A DNA stretch of 64,000 bases. It comes from Burkholderiales bacterium Ga0077544. GTDB taxonomy: Bacteria > Pseudomonadota > Gammaproteobacteria > Burkholderiales > Burkholderiaceae_D. The notes under the pieces were generated by a model. That model was given only the letters and a program-made list of their open reading frames with translations. It did not search any database and was not told the origin of the DNA. The DNA lies in assembly GCA_001464355.1 (NCBI GenBank), contig LNEU01000026.1, positions 124,001-188,000 of the forward strand, in the 5' to 3' direction. A program made the position numbers and the translations under genes. Of this stretch, positions 29,168 through 38,475 are shown piece after piece; the first letter of the stretch is position 1; every line of letters starts with the position of its first letter.

Positions 29168-30100
29168 ATGAAATCACTCATCTGCGGTTCCCTCGCCTTC
29201 GATACGATCATGTCGTTCCAAAGCCGTTTTTCCGAAGCGCTGCTGGCGGACCAACTGCATAAAATCAACGTGTGCTTTTTTGTCCCGGAAATGCGGCGCG
29301 AGTTCGGCGGCTGCGCTGGCAACATCGCATATAACCTGAAGCTGCTCGGTGGCGATCCGCTCATCATGGCGACCATCGGACAAGACGGCGCGACCTATCG
29401 CGCGCATTTGGAGAAATTGCAAATTTCTCAGCAATGCATCAAAACTATCGATACGTCCTATACCGGCCAGGCTTTCATCACCACCGACACCGACAGTAAC
29501 CAGATAACCGCATTTCATCCTGGTGCGATGACATTCGCACACGAAAATACGGTGGCACAAGCAGGGGATATCGCTATCGCCATCATTGCACCAGATGGCC
29601 GTGATGGCATGCTGCAGCATGCACAACAATGCGCAGACTTGAACGTGCCCTTCATTTTCGATCCTGGCCAGGGTTTGCCAATGTTTAATGGCGACGAGCT
29701 CAAGCAATTCATAGAGCTGGCAACCTATGTTGCAGTGAATGACTATGAAGCAGAATTATTAACAGAGCGCACCGGCCTCTCGCTGGCCAAAATCGCAGAG
29801 CAGGTCTCTGCCTTGGTGGTCACGCGCGGCGAACAAGGTGCGGATATTTTCACTGGCAGACAGCATCTGGCGATTCCATGCGTACAAGTGGACAAGGTTG
29901 TGGATCCAACCGGTTGTGGCGATGCCTTCCGTGCGGGCATGTTATTTGGCTTGACCAATAATCTGGATTGGGAAACGACAGGACGTTTGGCAAGTCTGAT
30001 GGGATCAATCAAGATTCGCCATCAAGGGCCGCAAAATCACGTCTTGTCGCGCACAGAAATTGAAGACTGCTTCCATCAGGCATTCGGCTATCGTTTTTAA
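29168..30100 (+). CDS. PfkB-family carbohydrate/nucleoside kinase
   Basis: 310 residues of ribokinase fold. The N-terminal FGGCAGNIAYNLKLLGG glycine pair and the C-terminal anion hole VDPTGCGDAFRAGML with catalytic Asp (about 254) are intact. The N-terminal substrate region resembles adenosine-kinase-like members, but the substrate is not decided by sequence. Lies alone 154 bp after the DUF3426 gene and ends at a strong hairpin. Confidence 0.88.
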   Translation: MKSLICGSLAFDTIMSFQSRFSEALLADQLHKINVCFFVPEMRREFGGCAGNIAYNLKLLGGDPLIMATIGQDGATYRAHLEKLQISQQCIKTIDTSYTGQAFITTDTDSNQITAFHPGAMTFAHENTVAQAGDIAIAIIAPDGRDGMLQHAQQCADLNVPFIFDPGQGLPMFNGDELKQFIELATYVAVNDYEAELLTERTGLSLAKIAEQVSALVVTRGEQGADIFTGRQHLAIPCVQVDKVVDPTGCGDAFRAGMLFGLTNNLDWETTGRLASLMGSIKIRHQGPQNHVLSRTEIEDCFHQAFGYRF

Positions 30101-30106
30101 CGACAC

Positions 30107-30138
30107 AGCCTGCTGACAGCGTTCACCGTCAGCAGGCT
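30107..30138. terminator. Hairpin between pfkB-like gene and yggT
   Basis: AGCCTGCTGAC and GTCAGCAGGCT form an 11-bp perfect stem with a 10-nt loop, between two convergent genes. Only a weak T-rich tail (TTCATT) follows, so termination may be bidirectional but not classical. Confidence 0.6.
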
Positions 30139-30155
30139 TCATTCCTCGCAACGCG

Positions 30156-30698
30156 TCACAGCAATGATGCAACGATAGTGCTCACCAATTCAATCACAAT
30201 ACGCAATAGTATTAATGCCACCAATGGTGACAAGTCGATGCTCCCGATCAGCGGCACTATCCGGCGCAAAGGTCGCATCAGCGGATCATTCAGCGCACGT
30301 ACAAATGGTGCCAGTGGAGCATGGGGATTGATCCAGCTGAAAATCACCTCGATCAGCAACAAGCCAATCAAACCGTATAACGCCCACTGACAGATACGCA
30401 GTATAGCCAGCAGCAAGATCGCATGCGGCGTAAAGACACCGCGCAGCCACACCTCAACAGTCGTTGCGATCAACGCCACCAAAAATGCACCTATCAAGCT
30501 GGCCCAATCGTAACCGCCTGCGCCAGGCAATATACGCCGCAGCGGCCGCACCAGCCAGTCCGTCAATTGATACGTAAATTGTGCAACCTGCATGGGGGGG
30601 CGCACACGCACCGCCTGCATCCAGAACCTGAGTAGCAAGGCGCCCGCCAATACGATGGCGATGGTATCGATAATCAGCGTAAATATACTGTCCAGCAC
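30156..30698 (-). CDS. yggT: YggT-family membrane protein
   Basis: 180 residues from the GTG at 30698, chosen because GGAG stands 6-9 bases upstream; the open frame reaches to 30773 but that part overlaps the terminator of the upstream gene. Two YGGT repeats are visible, each a membrane pair with the RPLRRILPGAGG and RPLRRIVPLIGS motifs. The family is integral inner membrane, linked in other bacteria to osmotic stress and division; the role here is unproven. Confidence 0.88.
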   Translation of the reverse strand: MLDSIFTLIIDTIAIVLAGALLLRFWMQAVRVRPPMQVAQFTYQLTDWLVRPLRRILPGAGGYDWASLIGAFLVALIATTVEVWLRGVFTPHAILLLAILRICQWALYGLIGLLLIEVIFSWINPHAPLAPFVRALNDPLMRPLRRIVPLIGSIDLSPLVALILLRIVIELVSTIVASLL

Positions 30699-30710
30699 GA
30701 AGACTCCTTC

Positions 30711-30746
30711 AAAAAAAACCGCTGTGCGACATAAGCCACACAGCGG
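30711..30746 (-). terminator. Terminator of histone-like gene
   Basis: Minus strand CCGCTGTG ... CACAGCGG stem followed by eight T. It ends the gene at 30790-31329 and sits just upstream of the yggT Shine-Dalgarno. Confidence 0.85.
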
Positions 30747-30789
30747 ATTGTGCCTGAATTTAATCAGGCGCACCCAAGCGAACCTGGAT

Positions 30790-31329
30790 TTACGGACGAG
30801 TGCCTGTTGGAAACGGCCAAGCTGCTGCCGGATTCAATACCGTTTTAACCGCAGGTGCTGCTACTGCTGCTGGTTTAGCGGCGGGCTTTTTCGGCGCTGC
30901 TTTTTTAACTACAGGTTTAGCTGCAGGCTTTTTAGGCGCGGCGGCTTTTTTGGCAGTTGGCTTTTTAACTGCTGCTTTTTTAGCGACGACCTTCTTTACC
31001 GCTTTTTTGGCAACTGGCTTTTTAGCTGCTGCTTTTTTAGCGACGACTTTCTTTACCGCTTTTTTGGCAACCGGCTTTTTAGCTGCTGCTTTTTTAGCGA
31101 CGACTTTCTTTACCGCTTTTTTAGCAACCGGCTTTTTAGCTACTGCTTTTTTAGCGACGACTTTCTTTACCGCTTTTTTAGCAACTGCTTTTTTCGCTAC
31201 TGGCTTCTTGGCGATCGCCTTTTTAGCCACTGGCTTTTTGGCTGCGGCTTTTTTAGCGACAGGTTTTTTTGCTACTGCTTTCTTTGCAGCTGGTTTCTTC
31301 GCTGCTGGTTTTTTTGCTGCTGTTGCCAT
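30790..31329 (-). CDS. Histone H1-like, lysine/alanine-rich DNA-binding protein
   Basis: 179 residues composed almost only of A, K, P and V. AAKKP-type pentamers in the N-terminal third are followed by four consecutive 19-residue units of the form [19 protein letters not shown], then a Pro-rich tail ending PFPTGTRP. Such proteins resemble the C-terminal tail of eukaryotic H1 and bacterial HctB/AlgP-type nucleoid proteins; non-specific DNA binding is inferred from charge. The start has GGAG upstream. A 30-bp imperfect palindrome (31378-31407) lies in its leader. A second protein with the same tail type is at 43336. Confidence 0.85.
   Translation of the reverse strand: MATAAKKPAAKKPAAKKAVAKKPVAKKAAAKKPVAKKAIAKKPVAKKAVAKKAVKKVVAKKAVAKKPVAKKAVKKVVAKKAAAKKPVAKKAVKKVVAKKAAAKKPVAKKAVKKVVAKKAAVKKPTAKKAAAPKKPAAKPVVKKAAPKKPAAKPAAVAAPAVKTVLNPAAAWPFPTGTRP
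30955..31182 (-). repeat. Four-copy 57-bp in-frame tandem repeat in the histone-like gene
   Basis: Four 57-bp units encode 19 residues each, with only a few base changes between copies. Each holds the fixed core VVAKKA. Being a multiple of three, gain or loss of a unit changes protein length but not frame. Confidence 0.85.
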
Positions 31330-31377
31330 TTTGTTTCTCCTTCACGTGATGGAAAAAATCAAGCTTCTATTGGAAAC

Positions 31378-31407
31378 CCGCCAGTTCCATCGCGATGAAA
31401 CTGGCGG
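31378..31407. repeat. Palindromic element upstream of the histone-like gene
   Basis: CCGCCAGTT and AACTGGCGG enclose CATCGCGATG, itself palindromic. Lies 49 bp upstream of the start codon at 31329. Could be an operator or an mRNA leader hairpin. The remainder of the gap 31330-31772 holds the two nrdB terminators listed separately, a few short GCAAGC direct repeats near 31420-31440, and otherwise nothing I can assign. Confidence 0.5.
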
Positions 31408-31544
31408 ATTATTCATCGGCACAAGCTTGCTCTTGCTTGCGCTAATGAATTCGGCACCAGCTGAACTGCTGCATCCCCTCACTTATGCAGCACTTCAGCC
31501 TTACATGACTATGCATATTTCGTAGCGACGCTACTGCATTAGCC

Positions 31545-31571
31545 AAAAAAAACGCCAGCACTCATGCCGGC
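31545..31571 (-). terminator. Second terminator downstream of nrdB
   Basis: Minus strand GCCGGCA / TGCTGGC stem with a 4-nt loop, followed by G and eight T. Confidence 0.7.
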
Positions 31572-31610
31572 ATTGGAATTCTGTTTCAGAAAAAACAAAC
31601 CTTTTTTAAA

Positions 31611-31653
31611 AGAAAAAGCCGCCACACCTGACTGAATCAGGTGGTGCGGCTTG
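31611..31653 (-). terminator. First terminator downstream of nrdB
   Basis: Minus strand stem AAGCCGC ... CACCTGA / TCAGGTG ... GCGGCTT followed by a T-run. About 120 bp after the nrdB stop. Confidence 0.75.
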
Positions 31654-31772
31654 AGCAGATCAGATCGTATCGGTCTTCTACTGTTCATTAAATTTGGTTG
31701 TTGCCTTTCCTGTTTTTGCAGTCTTGTGATTCGTATTTATGCGACTGCATTTTAAGGTGCTGCTCAACTTTT

Positions 31773-32951
31773 TTATTCCCAGTTGAGCGCGCCACCGGTC
31801 TGGTATTCGATGACACGTGTCTCAAAAAAGTTGCGCTCTTTTTTCAGATCGATCATTTCGCTCATCCAAGGGAAAGGGTTTTCCTCTTGTTCGAACATCG
31901 GCTCCAAACCGATTTGTTGCGCGCGACGATTTGCGATAAATCTCAAATAGCCTTTGAACATCGGAGCATTCAGTCCAAGCACTCCACGCGGCATTGTATC
32001 CTCTGCGTAACGATATTCCAACTCTACTGCGCGTAAAAACAACGCTTTGATCTCTTCGCGAAATTGCGGCGTCCACAAATGCGGATTTTCAAGCTTGATC
32101 GTGTTGATCAAATCGATCCCGAAATTGCAGTGCATCGATTCATCACGCAGGATGTATTGATACTGTTCTGCTGCGCCCATCATTTTGTTTTGACGACCGA
32201 GTGCGAGAATTTGTGCGAAGCCGACATAGAAGAACAAGCCTTCCATCAGACACGCAAACACGATCAGCGACCGCAATAATGTTTGATCGTTTTCTGTAGT
32301 GCCGGTGGTGAAATGTGGATCGGTCAGTACGTCGATAAACGGAATCAGGAATTGATCCTTGTCGCGGATCGATTCGATTTCGTTGTAAGCGTTGAAGATT
32401 TCACCTTCGTCCAGACCCAGCGATTCAACGATGTATTGGTACGCATGCGTGTGGATCGCTTCTTCAAACGCCTGGCGCAGCAGATATTGACGGCATTCCG
32501 GCGCGGTAATGTGGCGGTAGGTACCGAGCACGATATTGTTGGCGGCCAAAGAATCGGCGGTAACGAAAAAGCCCAGATTGCGCTTAACCAGGCGACGTTC
32601 ATCGTCGGTCAATCCGTTCGGGTTTTTCCACAATTCAATATCGCGCTGCATATTGATTTCCTGCGGCATCCAGTGATTTGCACAGCCAGCCAGGTACTTG
32701 TCCCATGCCCATTTGTACTTGAACGGAACCAGCTGATTGACGTCTGTCTGGCCGTTGATGATGCGCTTGTCAGCGGCATCCATGCGGCGAGTTGGATCAA
32801 CTGCAGCTGCTGGTTGTGCCATCAGCGCTGGATCCAGCGCTACGTCTTGTGCCTGTACGCGCTGTGCTGCTGCGTCACGAACTTGTTGCAGTGCTGGTTG
32901 CAATGCCGGCTGCGGGGCTGCTGGCTTTGCTTCTTCATCCCAACTTAGCAT
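31773..32951 (-). CDS. nrdB: Ribonucleotide reductase class Ia, beta subunit
   Basis: Holds the diiron-tyrosyl radical that starts ribonucleotide reduction in NrdA. 392 residues. An Ala/Pro/Gln-rich N-terminal extension (about 1-55) precedes the ferritin-like core; ligand regions include [15 protein letters not shown] and the later [12 protein letters not shown]. The C-terminal tail with Glu/Tyr-containing [16 protein letters not shown] should dock to NrdA. It lies 155 bp after nrdA on the same strand and ends at two terminators. Confidence 0.96.
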   Translation of the reverse strand: MLSWDEEAKPAAPQPALQPALQQVRDAAAQRVQAQDVALDPALMAQPAAAVDPTRRMDAADKRIINGQTDVNQLVPFKYKWAWDKYLAGCANHWMPQEINMQRDIELWKNPNGLTDDERRLVKRNLGFFVTADSLAANNIVLGTYRHITAPECRQYLLRQAFEEAIHTHAYQYIVESLGLDEGEIFNAYNEIESIRDKDQFLIPFIDVLTDPHFTTGTTENDQTLLRSLIVFACLMEGLFFYVGFAQILALGRQNKMMGAAEQYQYILRDESMHCNFGIDLINTIKLENPHLWTPQFREEIKALFLRAVELEYRYAEDTMPRGVLGLNAPMFKGYLRFIANRRAQQIGLEPMFEQEENPFPWMSEMIDLKKERNFFETRVIEYQTGGALNWE

Positions 32952-33106
32952 GATGTATTTCCTTATTTATATATGGTGCGGATGTTGCCGAAAACTGTAA
33001 TGCCGACAAAACCTTATACAGCTTTGTCAGCATTATGCAATTCAAGTTCAGTGCAACATCGTGAATGTCATTTTTTGCTAGCGAAACCCGAAGTCTGAAT
33101 CGACGA

Positions 33107-36001
33107 TTATTGGCAGGCTTCGCACTCTTCAAATCCGGCATCACCTGGACGCAGCATGCATGCTGGGCCATCAGTTTCAGCAGCCGATGCACTTGTCGAA
33201 CTGCCGCCGCCAGAATCCACTGCATTCAATGCACCGGTTTTTGAAGTCGATTTCTCAGTGTGGGTTGCACCCATGGTACGCAGGTAATACGTGGTTTTCA
33301 AACCGCGCAACCATGCCAGTTTATAAGTGTCATCCAGTTTTTTACCGGATGCACCAGCCATGTAAATGTTCAGCGATTGCGCTTGATCGATCCATTTTTG
33401 ACGACGCGATGCAGCTTCGACCAACCAGGATGGCTCGACTTCAAATGCGGTTGCGTAAATCGCGCGCAAATCTTGCGGAATGCGATCGATCTTAGCCAGG
33501 CTGCCGTCGAAGTATTTGAGATCCGAAATCATGACTTCATCCCACAAGCCACGCGCTTTCAAATCACGGACCAGGTATTCGTTAATCTCGGTGAATTCGC
33601 CGGACAAGTTCGATTTGACGTACAGATTCTGGTAAGTCGGTTCGATACAAGCCGAAACGCCGATGATGTTCGAAATCGTCGCAGTCGGTGCGATCGCCAC
33701 ACAGTTGGAATTGCGCATGCCGAATTCCTTGATGCGTGCGCGCAACGGTGCCCAGTCAAATGTTTCGCTGTAATCCGCTTCCAGATATTTGGCACCGCGT
33801 TCGTCAGCCAGCAATTTCAACGAATCTTGCGGCAAGATGCCACGATCCCACAAGGAACCTTTGTACGAGCTGTAACGGCCGCGTTCTTCTGCCAGTTCTG
33901 TCGATGCGTAGTAAGCGTAGTAGCAAACGGCTTCCATCGAATTATCGGCAAATTGCACCGCGTCGTTCGATGCATATGGAATGCGCATCATGTGCAGGCA
34001 ATCCTGGAAACCCATGATACCGAGGCCGACTGGACGGTGACGCAGGTTAGAATCACGCGCTTTTTTAACTGCGTAATAGTTGATGTCGATCACGTTATCC
34101 AGCATACGCATCGCGGTACGGATGGTTTTTTGCAACTTGACGTGATCCAGCTTGCCGTCTTTCATATGGGCGGGCATGTTGACTGAACCCAGATTGCAGA
34201 CTGCGATTTCGGAATCGTTGGTATTCAATGTGATCTCGGTGCACAGGTTCGAGCTGTGAACCACGCCAACGTGCTGTTGCGGCGAACGGATATTGCAAGG
34301 ATCTTTGAATGTGATCCATGGATGACCGGTTTCGAACAACATCGATAGCATTTTGCGCCACAGATCCAACGCCTGAATCGTCTTGAACAGTTTCAATTCA
34401 CCGCGAGCAGCTTTGGCTTCATAGCCGGTATAGGCTTCTTCGAACGCTTTGCCGACTTTGTCGTGCAGGTCTGGTGCGTCGGATGGCGAGAACAAGGTCC
34501 ACTCGCCTTTTTCCATCACGCGCTTCATGAACAGATCAGGAATCCAGTTGGCGGTGTTCATGTCATGCGTACGGCGGCGATCATCGCCAGTGTTTTTACG
34601 CAGGTCGAGGAATTCCTCGATGTCCATGTGCCAGGTTTCCAGATAGGCGCAGACAGCACCCTTACGCTTGCCGCCTTGATTCACCGCAACTGCGGTGTCA
34701 TTGACCACTTTCAGGAAAGGTACGACGCCTTGTGAACGACCATTGGTACCTTTGATGTGCGCGCCAAGTGAACGGACTGGCGTCCAGTCATTGCCCAAAC
34801 CGCCGGCGTATTTCGCCAACAATGCATTTTCCTTGATCGCTTCGTAGATGCCGTCGAGGTCATCGGCAACGGTTGTCAAATAGCATGACGACAATTGCGA
34901 GCGCAAGGTGCCGGAGTTAAACAAGGTTGGTGTCGAGCTCATGAAGTCAAAAGACGACAACAGGTTGTAGAACTCGATCGCACGTTCTTCACGGTTGATT
35001 TCGCCCAGCGCCAAGCCCATCGCGACGCGCATGTAAAACGCTTGCGGCATTTCGATACGGGTATCTTCGATGTGCAAAAAGTAGCGGTCATACAGAGTTT
35101 GCAAGCCGAGGTAGCCGAATTGCAAATCGCGGTCCGGTACCAGCGCATCGCCGAGTTTTTTCAGATCGAATTGACCGAGCTTTGCATCTAGCAGATCTGC
35201 CTGGATACCTTTTTTGATAAATTTCGGGAAGTATTCCAGATACGCTTCTGGCGCATCAGCTTGTGCAACTTCCTTGCCAAATACTTCTTTACGAATTGTG
35301 TGCATCAGCAAACGTGCGGTCACCGTCGTGTATGCAGGATCCTTTTCCATCAGCGCGCGGGCAGCCAGGATGGCGGATTTATGCAATTCTTCGACTGGTA
35401 CACCGTCGTACAGATTTTTGACTGTCTCACGCAGGATCGCTTCAGCGTCCACGTGTTTTTCGAAACCGATACATGCTGCAGCGATCAGATCGCGCACTTG
35501 ATTCATATCCAGCGGACGACGTTGACCATCTTCGATCACATGCAATTGATTGGCTTCGACGACTGGCTTAGCGGCTTGCTGCTGCGCACGCTCTTCCATA
35601 CGTTTGGCGCGATACAACACATAAGCACGCGCGACATCGTGTTCGCCCGAGCGCATCAGAGCCAATTCAACCTGATCCTGGATATCTTCGATATGAAAGG
35701 TGCCGCCTGCTGGTTGGCGACGCACCAAGGCGTTCACCACATTCGCCGTCAATTGCTCGACAAGTTCGCGCACGCGCGCAGATGCGGCGCCCTGACCGCC
35801 GTTAACGGCCAAAAATGCCTTGGTAACAGCGATGGAGATTTTCGATGGCTCAAAACCGACTACTGCGCCATTGCGGCGGATGATACGGTGATCGCTCAAA
35901 CCGACGGCGTGAGCACCAGAAGTCGATGGAGCAACCGCGAGAGGCGCGATATTGCCGATTTCTGTCGACGATTTGGCTGAATTTTCTTGAGTAGAGAGCA
36001 T
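33107..36001 (-). CDS. nrdA: Ribonucleotide reductase class Ia, alpha subunit, with two ATP-cones
   Basis: Reduces ribonucleoside diphosphates. 964 residues, the long Pseudomonas-type form. Two N-terminal ATP-cone regions: one begins RRNGAVVGFEPSKISIAV (about 40-130), the second IEDGQRRPLDMNQVRDLI (about 150-250). The barrel has SSCYLTTV with an active-site Cys near 368, the NLCTEI region and NLGSVN. The C-terminal redox pair is CEACQ at the very end. Two ATP-cones typically mean dATP-sensitive allostery. NrdR boxes lie upstream at 36250 and 36280. Confidence 0.96.
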   Translation of the reverse strand: MLSTQENSAKSSTEIGNIAPLAVAPSTSGAHAVGLSDHRIIRRNGAVVGFEPSKISIAVTKAFLAVNGGQGAASARVRELVEQLTANVVNALVRRQPAGGTFHIEDIQDQVELALMRSGEHDVARAYVLYRAKRMEERAQQQAAKPVVEANQLHVIEDGQRRPLDMNQVRDLIAAACIGFEKHVDAEAILRETVKNLYDGVPVEELHKSAILAARALMEKDPAYTTVTARLLMHTIRKEVFGKEVAQADAPEAYLEYFPKFIKKGIQADLLDAKLGQFDLKKLGDALVPDRDLQFGYLGLQTLYDRYFLHIEDTRIEMPQAFYMRVAMGLALGEINREERAIEFYNLLSSFDFMSSTPTLFNSGTLRSQLSSCYLTTVADDLDGIYEAIKENALLAKYAGGLGNDWTPVRSLGAHIKGTNGRSQGVVPFLKVVNDTAVAVNQGGKRKGAVCAYLETWHMDIEEFLDLRKNTGDDRRRTHDMNTANWIPDLFMKRVMEKGEWTLFSPSDAPDLHDKVGKAFEEAYTGYEAKAARGELKLFKTIQALDLWRKMLSMLFETGHPWITFKDPCNIRSPQQHVGVVHSSNLCTEITLNTNDSEIAVCNLGSVNMPAHMKDGKLDHVKLQKTIRTAMRMLDNVIDINYYAVKKARDSNLRHRPVGLGIMGFQDCLHMMRIPYASNDAVQFADNSMEAVCYYAYYASTELAEERGRYSSYKGSLWDRGILPQDSLKLLADERGAKYLEADYSETFDWAPLRARIKEFGMRNSNCVAIAPTATISNIIGVSACIEPTYQNLYVKSNLSGEFTEINEYLVRDLKARGLWDEVMISDLKYFDGSLAKIDRIPQDLRAIYATAFEVEPSWLVEAASRRQKWIDQAQSLNIYMAGASGKKLDDTYKLAWLRGLKTTYYLRTMGATHTEKSTSKTGALNAVDSGGGSSTSASAAETDGPACMLRPGDAGFEECEACQ

Positions 36002-36249
36002 TACAACTCCTTTAAAAACTATTGCAGGCAGCTTTTGCCCTGCTGGTTGTAAGAGATAAACCTGTTATTGCGGGTTTTGCGAAAAATGTTGGAAGGTGCC
36101 TACCAACGTTTATCTACGTTAGCGCCTGCACCGACTCTATTTAGTTATATTGAAAGGCACCTGCTCAGAGCTCCCGACTAATATGTATATACGGACAAAT
36201 TATGGTGAAGCAACAACTGAACAGATTTAAGGGGTGGATCGGCAAAACC

Positions 36250-36264
36250 CACTACATCTAGTGC
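36250..36264. promoter_or_regulatory. NrdR box 1 upstream of nrdAB
   Basis: CACTACATCTAGTGC, close to the NrdR consensus (acaCwAtATaTwGtgt). Paired with a second box exactly 30 bp further, on the same helix face. NrdR would repress nrdAB. Confidence 0.75.
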
Positions 36265-36279
36265 GGAATTTATGATCTG

Positions 36280-36294
36280 CACTAATTCTAGTGC
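36280..36294. promoter_or_regulatory. NrdR box 2 upstream of nrdAB
   Basis: CACTAATTCTAGTGC, 30 bp from box 1. The nrdA start is about 280 bp away. A weak minus-strand hexamer pair (TTGCTT / TATATA, about 36217-36190) lies between boxes and gene. Nothing else is recognised in the gap 36002-36379. Confidence 0.75.
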
Positions 36295-36379
36295 GCTAAA
36301 GTCGGGGATGCAATCACTTTCGTGAGAGTTTTCGATATATTTTTTTATCTGAATAAAGGGGATTGCAATGGTGCATTTT

Positions 36380-37021
36380 TTAACCTAAATAGAACTGCAA
36401 ATCACCAACAGCGTGCCCGGATTGCACTGATTCCGAGCGCACTTTTTGATAGCACTTTTGATAATTCACCCAGTCGAAAAATGGACCTGGATCGGTTTTT
36501 CGACCTGGCGCTATCTGTTCATGACCTGTCACCTGCCGCAGCGGATAGGCCTGCTTTAATGCATCAGTCAGCAATGCCAGCGCAGCATACTGCGCAGGCT
36601 CGAAAGGCTCAAAATCGGTACCTTCCAACTCAATTCCGATTGAAAAATCATTGCAACGTTCTTGCCCGCAAAACGAAGATGCACCAGCGTGCCATGCCCT
36701 GTCGTTTGCGGATACGAATTGCATGACCATGCCATCGCGCCGGATCAGAAAATGCGCAGATACGCGCAAAGGCTTCAATTGGTCGAAATAAGGATCCGCA
36801 TCATAATCCAGCTGATTCAAAAACAGGTCGGCGATAAACGGGCCACCGAACTGTCCGGGCGGCAGGCTGATGTTATGAATAACCAACAACGCAATTTCCG
36901 TCCCTTCAGCTCGCTGGTCAAAATTAGGCGATGGCGAGCGCACGACGTCAGCGGCCCACCCATTCGCGCTGATCTGAAACGGCAAGGATCTAGTGCCCCC
37001 GGGCTGTTTATTCGGGGGCAT
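36380..37021 (-). CDS. ampD: 1,6-Anhydro-N-acetylmuramyl-L-alanine amidase
   Basis: Cytosolic zinc amidase of peptidoglycan recycling that removes the peptide from anhydro-muropeptides and so lowers AmpC-inducing signals. 213 residues from the ATG at 37021, which overlaps the end of pilR by 14 bases; the longer open frame to 37144 lies entirely inside pilR and is not credible. Motifs: VIHNISLPPGQFGG with a zinc His, RAWHAGASSF with the second, and GHEQIAPGRKTDPGPFFDW with the third ligand region. It works in the same route as mpl (21472). Confidence 0.92.
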   Translation of the reverse strand: MPPNKQPGGTRSLPFQISANGWAADVVRSPSPNFDQRAEGTEIALLVIHNISLPPGQFGGPFIADLFLNQLDYDADPYFDQLKPLRVSAHFLIRRDGMVMQFVSANDRAWHAGASSFCGQERCNDFSIGIELEGTDFEPFEPAQYAALALLTDALKQAYPLRQVTGHEQIAPGRKTDPGPFFDWVNYQKCYQKVRSESVQSGHAVGDLQFYLG

Positions 37022-38435
37022 TGATATCCAGCCGCTGCATGCGATAACGTAGTTGGCGGAAGCTGATGCCGAGCAATTCTGCAGCTTGCGTCCGGTTGAA
37101 TTTGGTTTTTGCCAATGCGCGCCGAATGATCTCGCGCTCCACATCGTCGAGATGGTCGGGCAAGGATTGCGGCAACTGATCTGACAGTGGCGGCAAAATC
37201 ATTTCCTCGGTTTCAATCAATGCCGGCACCATCATCGTCTCTTCAGCGGATGATGACGGGGCGAAAATCTTGATCGACGGCGATGCTTTCAGCGCCAGAT
37301 CCGCCACTTCAATCACGCCGTCATTGGCAAATGCCAAGGCCCGCTCCAGAATATTTTCCAGTTCGCGTACGTTACCGGGAAATGAATAACCACGTAACGC
37401 ATCAAGTGCTGCAGGAGCCAGTGTGGTCTGCTGCCCGCCGCCAAGACGGGTCAGAATCGCCTGCGCCAGCAAGCCGATATCATCAAGCCGTTCGCGCAAA
37501 GGCGGTAAATTCAACTCAATGACGTTCAGCCGGTAATACAAATCCTGGCGGAAGCTTCCCTTGCCTACGCATTCATGCAAATTCTGGTGCGTCGCACTGA
37601 CAATACGTACGTCAACTGGCTCCTCTGCCGTTGCACCGACCTTGCGCACCCGCCGTTCCTGAATCGCCCGCAGCAACTTGACCTGCATGGCCAAGGGCAA
37701 ATCGGCCACTTCATCCAGCAGCAAAGTACCGCCATTGGCAGCCTGAAAAAAGCCATCCCTGTCATCCGCTGCGCCAGTAAATGCGCCTTTGCGATAGCCA
37801 AAGAATTCTGCTTCCATCAAGGCTTCCGGAATCGCACCGCAGTTGACGGCGATAAAAGGCTTGTCACTACGGGCACTCTGCGCATGAATATCTCGAGCCG
37901 CCAATTCCTTGCCGCTGCCTGATTCACCGCTGATGGCGACCGGTGCCATGCTGCGGGCAAGCCGTGTAATTTGCGTACGCAATCCCTGCATGGCTTCGGA
38001 CTGTCCCATCAGGCGCAATGCAACCGGAACAATTGCTTTTTGACTGGATGCCTGATTGCCGTCGCTTTGGCTAATACGCAAGCCCGAACGAACCATGACG
38101 CGCAATTGTTCGAGTCCGACCGGCTTGGACAGATAATCAAACGCACCCGCCTTCAATGCCACGACAGCATTGTCTGCGCTGCCAAAAGCGGTAATCACGG
38201 CGATCGGCGTGTTCTTGTACTGCGCCGTCACTTCGTGCACCAGCTCTATCCCCAGTCCGTCGGGCAAGCGCATATCGGTCAATACCAATGCATATTCAGT
38301 CTTTGCCAGATAATCGCGCGCTACCGCCAGCGTGGCGGCGCTATCGATATCCAGCCCCATTTTGATGAGCGTAATCTCGAGCAATTCCCGCAGGTCTGCT
38401 TCGTCGTCAACAATCAATATGCGAGGAGAGCTCAT
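37008..38435 (-). CDS. pilR: Sigma-54-dependent response regulator PilR
   Basis: 475 residues: receiver (1-120, phospho-Asp in LVLTDMRLPDG near 55), AAA+ sigma-54 interaction domain with Walker A GESGSGKE (about 170) and GAFTGA (about 218), and a Fis-type helix-turn-helix at the C-terminus (NRTQAAELLGISFRQLRYRM). In Pseudomonas and Neisseria relatives PilR activates the pilin gene pilA with sigma-54. Its partner kinase lies 40 bp upstream and three pil loci are in this window. The name PilR rests on context; NtrC-like paralogues are alternatives. Confidence 0.85.
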   Translation of the reverse strand: MSSPRILIVDDEADLRELLEITLIKMGLDIDSAATLAVARDYLAKTEYALVLTDMRLPDGLGIELVHEVTAQYKNTPIAVITAFGSADNAVVALKAGAFDYLSKPVGLEQLRVMVRSGLRISQSDGNQASSQKAIVPVALRLMGQSEAMQGLRTQITRLARSMAPVAISGESGSGKELAARDIHAQSARSDKPFIAVNCGAIPEALMEAEFFGYRKGAFTGAADDRDGFFQAANGGTLLLDEVADLPLAMQVKLLRAIQERRVRKVGATAEEPVDVRIVSATHQNLHECVGKGSFRQDLYYRLNVIELNLPPLRERLDDIGLLAQAILTRLGGGQQTTLAPAALDALRGYSFPGNVRELENILERALAFANDGVIEVADLALKASPSIKIFAPSSSAEETMMVPALIETEEMILPPLSDQLPQSLPDHLDDVEREIIRRALAKTKFNRTQAAELLGISFRQLRYRMQRLDINAPE

Positions 38436-38475
38436 AGCACGCGACTTTTACAGTTCATGGGGCAGTCAAATACGA

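Noticed and set aside
30955-31182. Possible CRISPR array
   Set aside because: Units are contiguous, coding and without unique spacers; it is a tandem coding repeat.
30592-31525. Long plus-strand open frames (268 and 241 codons) over the histone-like gene
   Set aside because: They are antisense shadows of the AAKKP repeats, giving low-complexity Phe/Cys/Arg or Ala/Phe strings; no ribosome site and no family resemblance.
33260-34186. 308-codon plus-strand frame inside nrdA
   Set aside because: Antisense to a strongly conserved enzyme; Cys/His/Phe-rich composition without domains.
36380-37144. Longer ampD starting at 37144
   Set aside because: The extra 41 residues lie fully within the pilR coding region in another frame and do not resemble AmpD; ATG at 37021 fits the family.
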